From NCBI RefSeq assembly GCF_963678835.1, contig NZ_OY787469.1, forward strand, positions 372,001 to 436,000: 64,000 bases of DNA, read 5' to 3'. Positions 17,522-25,553 of this stretch are shown here, one piece after another (the first letter of the stretch is position 1; every line of letters starts with the position of its first letter). The notes under the pieces are model-generated. The model had not been told where the DNA came from. It was given only the letters and a program-made list of their open reading frames with translations, and searched no databases. This stretch comes from an uncultured Desulfuromonas sp. GTDB taxonomy: Bacteria > Desulfobacterota > Desulfuromonadia > Desulfuromonadales > Desulfuromonadaceae. A program made the translations under genes and the position numbers.

Positions 17522-18235
17522 ATGCGTCGTTTTTATTTTCATCATCTTGCAATCCCGCTGGCCCTGCTTTTCGTCCTGTTCTACCTGTTTGATGGACGGG
17601 GCTGGGATCTGCTGTGCAGCGATGCGTACTTTAACGCCAGCCAAGGTCTGTGGCCGTATAAACACCGTTGGTGGGCCAATGAATTACTTCACGACGGTGG
17701 CCGTCATCTGATCGTGGTCATTGCCGCAACCGACCTGCTTCTTTTTGCGTTGTCGTTTTCCCACCATTCGTACTGGCGCCAGGCGCGCCGCGTCAGTGGC
17801 TACCTGTTGTTATGTATCGCGCTGGGAACGGGTTTGACCGCTATCGGTAAAAAAATCACCCACCGCCACTGCCCCAAGCACTACCAGCGCTATGGCGGCA
17901 CAATTCCGTACCAGCCCATTCTGGCACTGAACAACAAACGGCAGGCGACAACCAAAGGCGGTCCCGGACATTGTTTTCCAGCCGGACACGCCTCCGGCGC
18001 TTTTTCCCTCATCGGCCTGTATTTTATCGGCCAGCGCCATTCGCGGTCGTTCGCCATGGCCGGACTGTCCTTCAGCATGATTCTTGGAATTCTGTTCACA
18101 TTCGGCCAGCTGGTCCGTGGCGCTCATTTTATTTCACACAGCATTGCCACACTGATCCTGTGCTGGACGATTGCCGTTCTGTTCGCCCCGCTGGTGGTAA
18201 ACCCCGCTGAACGTCCTCTGCCCACGAAAAATTAG
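17522..18235 (+). CDS. PAP2-family membrane phosphatase
   Basis: 237-aa integral membrane phosphatase of the acid-phosphatase/PAP2 superfamily with about six helices. The three catalytic motifs are present in modified form: KKITHRHCPKH (normally KX6RP), CFPAGHASG (PSGH) with the essential His, and VRGAHFISHSIATLI (SRX5HX3D), where the last Asp is not obvious. The arrangement resembles lipid A phosphatase or undecaprenyl-diphosphatase subgroups. GTG 17519 or ATG 17522 can start it. It sits between a methyltransferase and an LTA-synthase-like transferase. Confidence 0.8.
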   Translation: MRRFYFHHLAIPLALLFVLFYLFDGRGWDLLCSDAYFNASQGLWPYKHRWWANELLHDGGRHLIVVIAATDLLLFALSFSHHSYWRQARRVSGYLLLCIALGTGLTAIGKKITHRHCPKHYQRYGGTIPYQPILALNNKRQATTKGGPGHCFPAGHASGAFSLIGLYFIGQRHSRSFAMAGLSFSMILGILFTFGQLVRGAHFISHSIATLILCWTIAVLFAPLVVNPAERPLPTKN

Positions 18236-18243
18236 GAAAAACG

Positions 18244-20361
18244 ATGAACCGTTGCCTGAAACTCAAAGTGCGCGGCAAGCGCCTGACCCGTCAGTTTATT
18301 TCCCACGAGAGCCGCTTTATCCTCAAGTGGTATCTGGTGCTGTTAGGCGTGTTTGGCTTGCAGCGAGCAGCTCTATTGGTCTACAACCATTCGCTGACAA
18401 AAGGTGTCGATACCACAACATTGCTCAACAGTTTTGTGGTTGGGTTGCGATTTGATCTGGCGACAGCGACCTATCTGCTGGCACCGTTATTTCTGCTGTT
18501 GGTTTCCTGCTATCGCAGCCGACGCATGCTCAGCTGGCTGATGCCGTTGTTGCTGGCAATCCTCATTATCGGCGGGATTGCCGAGTTAAACTTTTATCGT
18601 GAATTTGAAAGTCGTTACAACAGCCTGGTGTTCGAATACCTCAGCCATCCTTTTACCGTCGGCGGCATGGTATGGGACGGCTATCCGGTTGTACGCCATC
18701 TGCTGGTTGCAGCCTTGGTTTTTGGCACCTTATGGCCTATTCATCGCCGCATTCTGCGCTCACTGCGCCAAACACCTGCACCGCCGCTGGCGATTCGTGA
18801 TCGCCTCGGGCGCACCATGGGCAACACTCTGTTCATCGTTTTGATGGTGTTTGCCATGCGCGGCGGATTCCAGCATGAGCCGCTGCGTTGGGGCGACGCG
18901 TTCTTTTCCGAACAGCCTTTTGCCAATCATCTGGCTCTCAATGGCATGTTCACTCTGGGGCGCACGGCCTGGGACCAGATCTACAGCACTCAGGAATCCT
19001 GGACTGCGGCCATGAAGGATGAAGAGGCGCTCAAGGCCACCCGCCAACTGGTCCTGACCCAGCGCGACACCCTGCAGCAGCCCGATATTTTCCCCCTGCT
19101 GCGTCAGTCGCAAAACCCTGCGCCATTACAGCCGGTCTCTGATCGCCCCCCCAATGTTGTGGTTATCCTGATGGAAAGCTTTGCCGGGCGGATGGTCGGG
19201 GCTCTCGGCCAAGCCGCGCCGATCACGCCGGACTTTGACCAGTTGGCCAAACAGGGTGTGCTGTTCACCCGCGCGTTTTCCAACGGCACCCACACCCATC
19301 AGGGGGTCTACGCCAGCATGGCATCATGGCCTAACCTGCCCGGTTATGAGTACCTGATGAAGATGATGGAAGCCAACCAGGCCATGTCCTGTCTTCCGGA
19401 ACTTCTCAAGCGACGGGGCTACCAGACTCTGTTTCTCTATAATGGTGAATTTTCCTGGGACAATAAGGAAGGATTTTTCCGCCAGCACGGTATGGAGGAG
19501 TTCATCGGCCGGGATGATTATGTCAATCCCTATTTTGTCGACCCGGTGTGGGGTGTTTCCGATATTGATGTGTTTCGTCGCGCCAACGCGGAGTTCCGTG
19601 AGCGGGCCAAGAAGGGACCGTTCTGCGCCACCATTCTGACCCTGTCGAATCATTCTCCGTTCAATCTGCCTGATCCTCTGCCTTTCACAGCGGTTGACGC
19701 CCCGGCAGGCCAGGAAGGGCGCTACAACGCCATGCGTTTTTCCGACTGGAGCCTGGGAGAATTTTTCCGACTGGCCCGTCAGGAGGATTATTTCGACAAC
19801 ACGCTGTTTGTCATCACCGGCGACCACGGCTTTGCCAGCGCACCGATGGTCACCAGCATGAATCTGTCGCGTTTTCATGTGCCACTGTTGTTTTACGCGC
19901 CAGCGATGTTGGCTCCGCAAACACGAACCACGGTCGCCAGCCAGGTCGATATTGTTCCCAGCATCCTTGGCCTGCTCTCTGAAAACACGCGGCATCAGAG
20001 CTGGGGTCGCAATCTTTTCGCTCTGCCGGAAGGTGATGGTGGTTTTGCCATGATCAAACCGTCGGGTGGCGAGGAGCGGGTTGCCCTGATCGAGGATAAT
20101 TATCTGCTGCAGATCGCGCCGAAAGAGAAGCCGCGCCTTTATCGTTATCAGCTCGGCAGCCAGCCATCATCAAGCAAAGATCTTGCTGCAGAGCAAGCGT
20201 CTCGAGTCACCAGAATGAGCCATCAGGTTGAGGCGTATGTTGAAACAGCGATCCTGTCGCTGCGCCAACGGATCGTCGGCGTTCCACAGCGCCAACCGTC
20301 ACCAACCGCAATCGCAACCCGGCCCGCAGAGTTGCCGGCGCGGCAAGTCGCTCGCCAATAA
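18244..20361 (+). CDS. LTA synthase-like membrane sulfatase-fold transferase
   Basis: 705-aa membrane enzyme. About five helices occupy residues 25-200, then a periplasmic alkaline-phosphatase/sulfatase-fold domain runs from about 300 to 640. PNVVVILMESFAGRMVG carries the first metal ligand Glu, the catalytic Thr is expected in FSNGTHTHQGVYASM, and ITGDHGFAS holds the Asp-His metal pair. Family members transfer glycerol-phosphate or phosphoethanolamine from phospholipids onto glycans or lipids. In a Gram-negative cell an OpgB-like or lipid A/LPS-modifying role is likelier than teichoic acid synthesis. Starts eight bases after the phosphatase stop. Confidence 0.85.
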   Translation: MNRCLKLKVRGKRLTRQFISHESRFILKWYLVLLGVFGLQRAALLVYNHSLTKGVDTTTLLNSFVVGLRFDLATATYLLAPLFLLLVSCYRSRRMLSWLMPLLLAILIIGGIAELNFYREFESRYNSLVFEYLSHPFTVGGMVWDGYPVVRHLLVAALVFGTLWPIHRRILRSLRQTPAPPLAIRDRLGRTMGNTLFIVLMVFAMRGGFQHEPLRWGDAFFSEQPFANHLALNGMFTLGRTAWDQIYSTQESWTAAMKDEEALKATRQLVLTQRDTLQQPDIFPLLRQSQNPAPLQPVSDRPPNVVVILMESFAGRMVGALGQAAPITPDFDQLAKQGVLFTRAFSNGTHTHQGVYASMASWPNLPGYEYLMKMMEANQAMSCLPELLKRRGYQTLFLYNGEFSWDNKEGFFRQHGMEEFIGRDDYVNPYFVDPVWGVSDIDVFRRANAEFRERAKKGPFCATILTLSNHSPFNLPDPLPFTAVDAPAGQEGRYNAMRFSDWSLGEFFRLARQEDYFDNTLFVITGDHGFASAPMVTSMNLSRFHVPLLFYAPAMLAPQTRTTVASQVDIVPSILGLLSENTRHQSWGRNLFALPEGDGGFAMIKPSGGEERVALIEDNYLLQIAPKEKPRLYRYQLGSQPSSSKDLAAEQASRVTRMSHQVEAYVETAILSLRQRIVGVPQRQPSPTAIATRPAELPARQVARQ

Positions 20362-20396
20362 GTGCTGCTATCCGCTCTTCGCCTTCCATTACACGG

Positions 20397-20428
20397 GTGA
20401 TGGTCTGAACCTCATTTCAGACCATCAC
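20397..20428. other. 13-bp stem-loop after the LTA synthase-like gene
   Basis: GTGATGGTCTGAA (20397-20409) and its exact complement at 20416-20428 enclose a 6-nt loop. No U-run follows, so it is either an atypical terminator or an RNA-stabilising hairpin closing the three-gene operon. Confidence 0.45.
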
Positions 20429-20446
20429 CATTCCCCATGCAGATAA

Positions 20447-20500
20447 CGACATCTTTGTCGAAACCAACAAGTTTCGTCGAAGAACTCCGTTAAACCGACA
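20447..20500. promoter_or_regulatory. TGTCG-type half-sites upstream of the sigma-54 promoter
   Basis: CGACA (20447-20451), TTTGTCGAA (20454-20462), TTCGTCGAA (20473-20481) and CGACA (20496-20500) cluster about 55-110 bp before the -24 element, where an NtrC-type activator would bind. The same TGTCGA core recurs before the opposing operon encoding a sigma-54 regulator (26590-26630). Confidence 0.45.
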
Positions 20501-20555
20501 CGTCATTGATATTTATAACCATCTGAAAAAACAGTATTTTTATCTTTTTTTCAAG

Positions 20556-20572
20556 TTGGCACACCGGTTGCT
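20556..20572 (+). promoter_or_regulatory. near-perfect sigma-54 promoter
   Basis: TTGGCACACCGGTTGCT fits YTGGCACGN4TTGCW at every position but one. The predicted transcription start near 20583 leaves about 45 nt before the small secreted protein gene. This is the best -24/-12 element in the window. Confidence 0.85.
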
Positions 20573-20627
20573 CATGTCTGAGGGTACAGCGCTGAAACCC
20601 CAACCTCTAACGTGAAAGGACATAGCA

Positions 20628-20975
20628 ATGACTGTGATGAATTCTGTAAAAATCGTTTCTGCTGTCGTACTGATGATGGCAATCACCTCTCTGCCCTATA
20701 CCGCTGATGCCAGCTCCCGCTTCCGTGGCGAAAGTGCCGGAACCGGCCTCTACTTGGTGGATACCGATGGTGACGGTATCGGCGATACCCGTCCGGAACC
20801 CGGTACCGGCATGGGTGCCAACGCAACCAATTTTGTCGATGCTGATGGTGATGGTGTGTGCGACACCTATGCAGCAGGTGGTCAGCAACTGCTCGACGGC
20901 TCGGGTGTTCCTGAAGATGCTCTGCAGCTTCAAACCCAGGAGCGGATCCGTCTGCGGACCCAATCCGGCCGTTAA
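20628..20975 (+). CDS. small secreted protein with two calcium-loop (DxDGDGxxD) motifs
   Basis: 115 aa with a signal peptide (hydrophobic 7-22, likely cleavage after TADA at about 28). The mature part holds two acidic loops, DTDGDGIGD (45-53) and DADGDGVCD (71-79), matching the calcium-binding pattern of EF-hand, dockerin and thrombospondin type 3 repeats. A Gly/Thr/Pro linker lies between them, and the C-terminus is Gln/Arg-rich. A lone Cys78 is present. The function is not recognised. ATG 20628 has AAAGGA eight bases upstream. It is directly behind the sigma-54 promoter, and a strong terminator follows seven bases after the stop, so it is probably the most abundant product of this transcription unit. 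Confidence 0.8.
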   Translation: MTVMNSVKIVSAVVLMMAITSLPYTADASSRFRGESAGTGLYLVDTDGDGIGDTRPEPGTGMGANATNFVDADGDGVCDTYAAGGQQLLDGSGVPEDALQLQTQERIRLRTQSGR

Positions 20976-20981
20976 TCGCAC

Positions 20982-21018
20982 AGCCGTTCCTCTCCGACGG
21001 GAGAGGAACGGCTTCTTT
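20982..21018 (+). terminator. intrinsic terminator after the small secreted protein gene
   Basis: Perfect 14-bp stem (20982-20995 with 21000-21013), 4-nt loop, followed by TCTTTTC. It separates the small gene from the barrel gene starting 27 bases later, so partial read-through would set the ratio of the two products. Confidence 0.85.
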
Positions 21019-21044
21019 TCACCCCCAAATCGAAAGAGCCCCCT

Positions 21045-22085
21045 ATGAAGCTGACCACACGTATTTGTCTCGTACTATGTGTCGTCCTGTTACCGACACT
21101 GTGCCTAGCAGACTCCACAGAAACTAACTGGCCCGAAGCCGTGCAACAATCACCGGAGACCAGTTGGGTCCATGGTGTCTCGGCACGCATCACCTATATG
21201 TGGCTGGATGAGACCGAATATCTCGAAGAAATTGACGATGATATCTATCGCTGGAAAGAGCGTAACCTGATGGTTCAGGTGGACAAAGCCCTTGGTAAAG
21301 CCCGGTTTGGACTCGGCTATATTGATGGCACCATCAAACAGGAAAACGAACTCTTTAACGATACCGATTTCGCCCTGACCCGCAAGGCACCCTTTGCCAA
21401 TTTTGACTATCAGTGGTCTCCCCATCTGCTCACCCGAGCCCGGTTGCGCTACGAGCAATTCAGCGACGACGGCAATTCCGGTTTTTACCAAGTGGGCGAT
21501 GACGAGGAGTTGTGGACCGGCTATGCCGTGGTCAGTTATCTCAATCAACAGTGGTGGGTGAATGTCAGCTATGCCCGCGAGCGCGATCCGGAACCGATCT
21601 ACGATGCCGCCAGTGACCGCGTTGAACTCGATATTACTGCTCAGGCCCTGACCGGCACCACTTTTGGTTGGGTGTGGACACCACAATGGGAAACCTCGGC
21701 CGGTATCTACTATGAAAGTTATGGCTCTGATCGTCCGGACCAGTTCAACTACACCGGCCAGGTGACCCATCAACCTGCCTGGTTCACGCCACTACGCGCC
21801 TCTCTGGGGGTCGGTTATTACACCGAAGAAAAAGATACCCTGATCAACCTAACGCTGAATTATCGCCATAAAATTGCTGAAGGTGTCGATTTCCAGCTAG
21901 AGTATCAACTTGAATACTCCGATGACGAGCAATCGCTACTCAATCAGGGTCAGGCGGTGATCCGCTACAGTTTTGCTGAGCACTGGAGTCTGGTAATACT
22001 GGGAGAATACAGTCGTGAATCAGGGGATGACAAAGATACCACCCTGTTTGCGGCGGGCAGTTTGGAGTACCGATTCGATTCGTAA
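21045..22085 (+). CDS. predicted outer-membrane beta-barrel protein (346 aa)
   Basis: Signal peptide (about 1-22, cleavage after LCLA) followed by alternating amphipathic strands rich in Tyr, Trp, Asp and Glu (for example YAVVSYLNQQWWVNVSYAR and LRASLGVGYYTEE). The end is SLEYRFDS, close to the aromatic C-terminal strand of barrel proteins. About 14-16 strands are plausible. No named family is recognised. It lies behind the small calcium-loop gene and its terminator, with only a weak AAAGAG ribosome site. The partner barrel of 338 aa is in the opposing operon. Confidence 0.75.
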   Translation: MKLTTRICLVLCVVLLPTLCLADSTETNWPEAVQQSPETSWVHGVSARITYMWLDETEYLEEIDDDIYRWKERNLMVQVDKALGKARFGLGYIDGTIKQENELFNDTDFALTRKAPFANFDYQWSPHLLTRARLRYEQFSDDGNSGFYQVGDDEELWTGYAVVSYLNQQWWVNVSYARERDPEPIYDAASDRVELDITAQALTGTTFGWVWTPQWETSAGIYYESYGSDRPDQFNYTGQVTHQPAWFTPLRASLGVGYYTEEKDTLINLTLNYRHKIAEGVDFQLEYQLEYSDDEQSLLNQGQAVIRYSFAEHWSLVILGEYSRESGDDKDTTLFAAGSLEYRFDS

Positions 22086-22205
22086 TTTTCTAGCTGTCCT
22101 GTTGTAAAAAGGGCAGCGCAGCCGATGGAAGGGCGACCAGAATGGTCGGCTTCGTTTACAACCCGGCGATTGTGCAAGGTTTTGGAAATCCTCCTGAGAA
22201 CCGGT

Positions 22206-22239
22206 AAGGGCCGGTGACTTACGTCACCGGCCCTTTTTA
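22206..22239 (+). terminator. intrinsic terminator after the barrel gene
   Basis: 13-bp stem (22206-22218 with 22223-22235), loop TTAC, then T residues. It ends rightward transcription of the barrel gene and faces the convergent regulator gene. The preceding 120 bases (22086-22205) hold no recognised gene. Confidence 0.8.
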
Positions 22240-22270
22240 TCGTCCGTCAGCAAGCCAGCGCCTGCCGCAC

Positions 22271-23614
22271 TTATTTCAGGTCCTCTTTATTGAGCTTGTA
22301 TTTGGTCATTTTATAGCGCAGTACCCGCTCGCTGATGCCAAGAGCCTCGGCAGCACGGGTCTGTACCCCATGATACTGGCGCAGGGTCTCGAGCAACATC
22401 TGCCGCTCCACCGCTTCCACCCGTTCGGTCAACAGCCCGGAGTTGTTTTCCGGTTGGGGCTGTTGCAACAAGTGAGCGGGCAAATCAACCCGGCGAATCA
22501 CGGGACTGCGCACCAGGGTGGCCAGGCGTTGAATCAGATGCTCCAGCTCACGGACATTACCGGGATAATCGTATTTGATCAAGGCATCCAGGGCTGCAGG
22601 TTCAATCTGAATCGGTCGCAGCGCATATTGTTCAAGAAAGTTTTCCACCAGCATGGGAATATCTTCACGGCGCTGGCGCAATGGCGGAATCTGCATTTCA
22701 AACACGTTCAACCGATAATAGAGATCTTCGCGAAACGTCCCTTCCTGAACCATTTTAGGTAGATCACAGTTGGTTGCAACCAACACCCGTGCATCCACTT
22801 CGCGCTCCAGCTCAGCGCCGACAGGACAGATCTTTTTTTCCTGCAGAGCACGCAACAGTTTGGCCTGCAGGGCCAGTGGCAATTCACCGATCTCATCGAG
22901 AAACAGGGTGCCGCCCTGGGCAGCCTCAAAACGTCCGCTGCGACGCGATGTCGCGCCGGTGAACGATCCTTTTTCATGTCCAAACAGCTCGGACTCAAAC
23001 AGATTGTCCGGCAGAGCAGCACAGTTTACCTCGACAAACGGGCCATGGCTCCGTTCGCTGAGCTGATGGAGCAGGCGGGCAATACGCTCTTTTCCGGTGC
23101 CGGTTTCGCCATGAATCAACACGGTCCACGGGCTGCGCGCCACCCGGCGCACCAGTGATAACAGATGTTGCATGGCTTCGCTGCTTGCCGCCACCGGCAA
23201 CGGCAGTTCCTCGTCTTCAAGGTCCTGCTCCATCTCACTGAGATCTTGCTCGACAAACTGTTGTTGCTCGCAACGTTCAATAAGCTGAGCGAGCTCAGTA
23301 AGATCCACCGGCTTTTCAAGAAAGTCACTGGCACCAAGTTTCATCACCTTGACCGCCGTTTCCACCGAACCAAAGGCAGTGATCAGGATCACTCGCAACA
23401 ACGGATTTGATTCCCGCAGCCGCTCCAGTACTTCATCCCCATTCAAACCGGGCATACATAAATCCATCAATACCAGACTGATCGGGTAACGGGCACACAG
23501 CTCCAAAGCCTCTTCGCCGTTGGAGGCGGTCAGAACTTTGTAACCGCGCTTATGCAGAAAACCCTGCAGCATTTCCCGTTGCACTTGTTCATCATCAACG
23601 ACAAGGATGGTCAT
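22271..23614 (-). CDS. sigma-54-dependent response regulator (NtrC family)
   Basis: 447 aa: receiver with phosphoacceptor Asp51 (LMDLCMPG), AAA+ domain with Walker A GETGTGKE (169-176), loop GSFTGA (216-221; Ser replaces the usual Ala of GAFTGA, a tolerated variant) and LFLDEIGELPL, then a Fis-type helix-turn-helix (AAEALGISERVLRYKMTKY). Its ATG overlaps the stop of the kinase gene by four bases. Likely targets are the two promoters with TGTCGA repeats at about 20.5 and 26.6 kb, inferred from position and shared motif. Confidence 0.92.
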   Translation of the reverse strand: MTILVVDDEQVQREMLQGFLHKRGYKVLTASNGEEALELCARYPISLVLMDLCMPGLNGDEVLERLRESNPLLRVILITAFGSVETAVKVMKLGASDFLEKPVDLTELAQLIERCEQQQFVEQDLSEMEQDLEDEELPLPVAASSEAMQHLLSLVRRVARSPWTVLIHGETGTGKERIARLLHQLSERSHGPFVEVNCAALPDNLFESELFGHEKGSFTGATSRRSGRFEAAQGGTLFLDEIGELPLALQAKLLRALQEKKICPVGAELEREVDARVLVATNCDLPKMVQEGTFREDLYYRLNVFEMQIPPLRQRREDIPMLVENFLEQYALRPIQIEPAALDALIKYDYPGNVRELEHLIQRLATLVRSPVIRRVDLPAHLLQQPQPENNSGLLTERVEAVERQMLLETLRQYHGVQTRAAEALGISERVLRYKMTKYKLNKEDLK

Positions 23615-25149
23615 ATTTTTCTCTTCAGGGGGAGTTGGACCAACGCCCGGAAACAGTCATTTTCGACAATCGACAATGTGATCTGCCCACCGTGAGCGAC
23701 GGCAATCTTGCGTACCAGGGTCAAGCCGAGTCCGGTTTGTCGGTCCTTGGTTGTAAAATAGGGTTCAAGCAGATTGTTGAGATCACCACTGATGTCATGA
23801 GTGCGATTTTCAATACTCAGTTTGGCCTGCCCCTGTTCCGTCAGCAGGCTGACACTGACAAAGCCGCCGCGCGGTTGCGCCTCCAGGGCATTTTTGAGCA
23901 GATTTTCCACCAGCTGGCCAAGCAAACCGCCATCGGCCTCAAATTCGATCGATTGCAGCTGGCTGTTAACACGGATGTGGTGGGCATCAAATTGCGGTCG
24001 ATACAGATTGACAATGCGCTCAATCAGCTCATGGAAGGTGACGTTTTTCATCTCGGGTTTCAATGGCAGGGCGTAGCGCTGCAGGCCATGGACAATCTCG
24101 TTGGTCCGCTTCACAGCATCGCTCATGGCCACCAGCAGCTCTTCGTGCTCCCCTTCAAGACCGCTGGACTCCATCTGCAAACGCTGTAAGCCCATACTGA
24201 TGGCATTGAGCGGATTGCGAATTTCGTGGCTAATGGTGGCCGCAGCCCGGCCCAGAGAAGCGTCTTCACGCTGGACAGCCAACTGCTGATGCAGTTGCCA
24301 CAGATCTTCTACATGGCGGTTCTGATAACGGTACAGTTGCCAGGAAAGCAGCAGGCCCGCAGCAAACAGAAAACCGCTGAAAATGAAAAATTCCTGCCAC
24401 AGTCCAGTGATACGCTCATTGAGACTGGTCGATTCCACTTCCAGCAGCAGGGTCTGCTGACCAAGGACAATCTGTCGCTGTGACGCTGAAGATCTCTGAC
24501 TGTACAACTCATTTTGACGGGTCATTTTTGCCGTCGGCTCAAGGCGCAGACTGTCGATACCGGCAAGACGACTCAGGGTGGCCAACAGTTGCTTAACCCC
24601 CATCTGCTCCTTCAATTGTTCCAAAGACCGAGCCGGCAGTCCCACGGCAATCAGCCGCGCACTGTCGGGAACTTTCCACAGCAGGATATATTCATGGCGT
24701 TGCTCGCGGTGAATCAACAGATGCTTCTGCTGGCTGACATCGAACAGCGGCTGCTCAAACCAGGCGGGCGGCGACATCACGGCTCCCTCGCCGGGTCTCT
24801 TGATCCAGATTCCCTCAAGCCCGTTCTCTTGGGCATAGGCTGCGAGTTCACGCGCATTGAACGGCTCCACCTCATCAAGGTAGGCGATAAACCGGGCGAT
24901 ATTGACAAGAAAATCACTGACGATCTGTTCAACAACTTCCTGGGAGCGACTGGCTGCTTTGACATTGGTGGCAACGATTTCAGCCACCAGTTGCGCATGT
25001 TCATTGACGTGTTCTTCAAACGCATGGCGCGTCTGCGCCATTTGCCAGGAAAAATAGCCCAGAACCATGGCAACCAGCACAGCAAAAACAATCAGATTGG
25101 CCTGCCACAGGACAAAGCGGCCCTGATCTTTGATTTCTCTGGGACTCAA
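23611..25149 (-). CDS. membrane histidine kinase
   Basis: 512 aa. Helices at about 14-34 and 254-274 enclose a roughly 220-residue periplasmic sensor. The DHp domain has His308 in ATISHEIRNPLNAIS, and the ATPase domain has the N box (NLLKNALEAQP), a poorly kept G1 region (IENRTHDISGD), F box (LEPYFTTKD) and G2 box (TGLGLTLV). It overlaps the Gly/His-rich gene upstream and the regulator gene downstream by four bases each, so kinase, regulator and envelope proteins are translated together. The ligand is unknown; an envelope signal is suggested by the neighbours. Confidence 0.9.
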   Translation of the reverse strand: MSPREIKDQGRFVLWQANLIVFAVLVAMVLGYFSWQMAQTRHAFEEHVNEHAQLVAEIVATNVKAASRSQEVVEQIVSDFLVNIARFIAYLDEVEPFNARELAAYAQENGLEGIWIKRPGEGAVMSPPAWFEQPLFDVSQQKHLLIHREQRHEYILLWKVPDSARLIAVGLPARSLEQLKEQMGVKQLLATLSRLAGIDSLRLEPTAKMTRQNELYSQRSSASQRQIVLGQQTLLLEVESTSLNERITGLWQEFFIFSGFLFAAGLLLSWQLYRYQNRHVEDLWQLHQQLAVQREDASLGRAAATISHEIRNPLNAISMGLQRLQMESSGLEGEHEELLVAMSDAVKRTNEIVHGLQRYALPLKPEMKNVTFHELIERIVNLYRPQFDAHHIRVNSQLQSIEFEADGGLLGQLVENLLKNALEAQPRGGFVSVSLLTEQGQAKLSIENRTHDISGDLNNLLEPYFTTKDRQTGLGLTLVRKIAVAHGGQITLSIVENDCFRALVQLPLKRKI

Positions 25150-25553
25150 TGGTGCCCCCGGCCTTGACCTTGCCCATGGCCCTGTCCTCGACCAGCCCCC
25201 AGTCCACCTCCTCGGTGGCTCTTGCCGTTTTGGGCTTTACGCAGCCGGGAACGGACACCGGTCTTGTCGTTGTTGGCGGCACGTCCGAAGGGGTTTTTCA
25301 CGTTTCCGAAAACAAACGCTGACCCTAGGTCGCCGGACTCGTTTTTCACCAGAATCGTTTCACCCAGGCGGATATCGGCAGGGATGCTTTCAACCTGGAC
25401 GGTCACTTCGCGGATGGTTTCATTTTCATCCATCACTTCAAGCGTCACAGCACCCTTCTGGCGATCCACATCCATAACACGCCCGTGGAGTTCCGCGGCC
25501 TGCGCGGAGATCACCCCGCCCATCAGGATTAAAACAACCAATATAATCCGCAT
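25146..25553 (-). CDS. secreted small protein with Gly/His/Gln-rich tail
   Basis: 135 aa. Signal peptide 1-19 (MRIILVVLILMGGVISAQA), then a beta-rich domain (about 20-90) of OB-fold-like appearance similar to DUF5666-type proteins, then a basic linker and a low-complexity tail (110-135) with GGGLGAG and GHGQGQGRGHH. The tail could bind metal or a polyanion; that is inference. It starts inside the 3' end of the barrel gene (25-bp overlap) and ends inside the kinase start. Not assigned to a named family with confidence. Confidence 0.7.
   Translation of the reverse strand: MRIILVVLILMGGVISAQAAELHGRVMDVDRQKGAVTLEVMDENETIREVTVQVESIPADIRLGETILVKNESGDLGSAFVFGNVKNPFGRAANNDKTGVRSRLRKAQNGKSHRGGGLGAGRGQGHGQGQGRGHH

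Noticed and set aside
19324-19995. Minus-strand open frame of about 220 codons opposite the LTA-synthase-like gene
   Set aside because: Opposite a recognised enzyme domain and without a start signal.
22086-22205. Possible c-di-GMP or other riboswitch after the barrel gene
   Set aside because: Some GC-rich pairing is possible, but conserved GEMM-type sequence blocks are missing and the region lies downstream, not upstream, of a gene.
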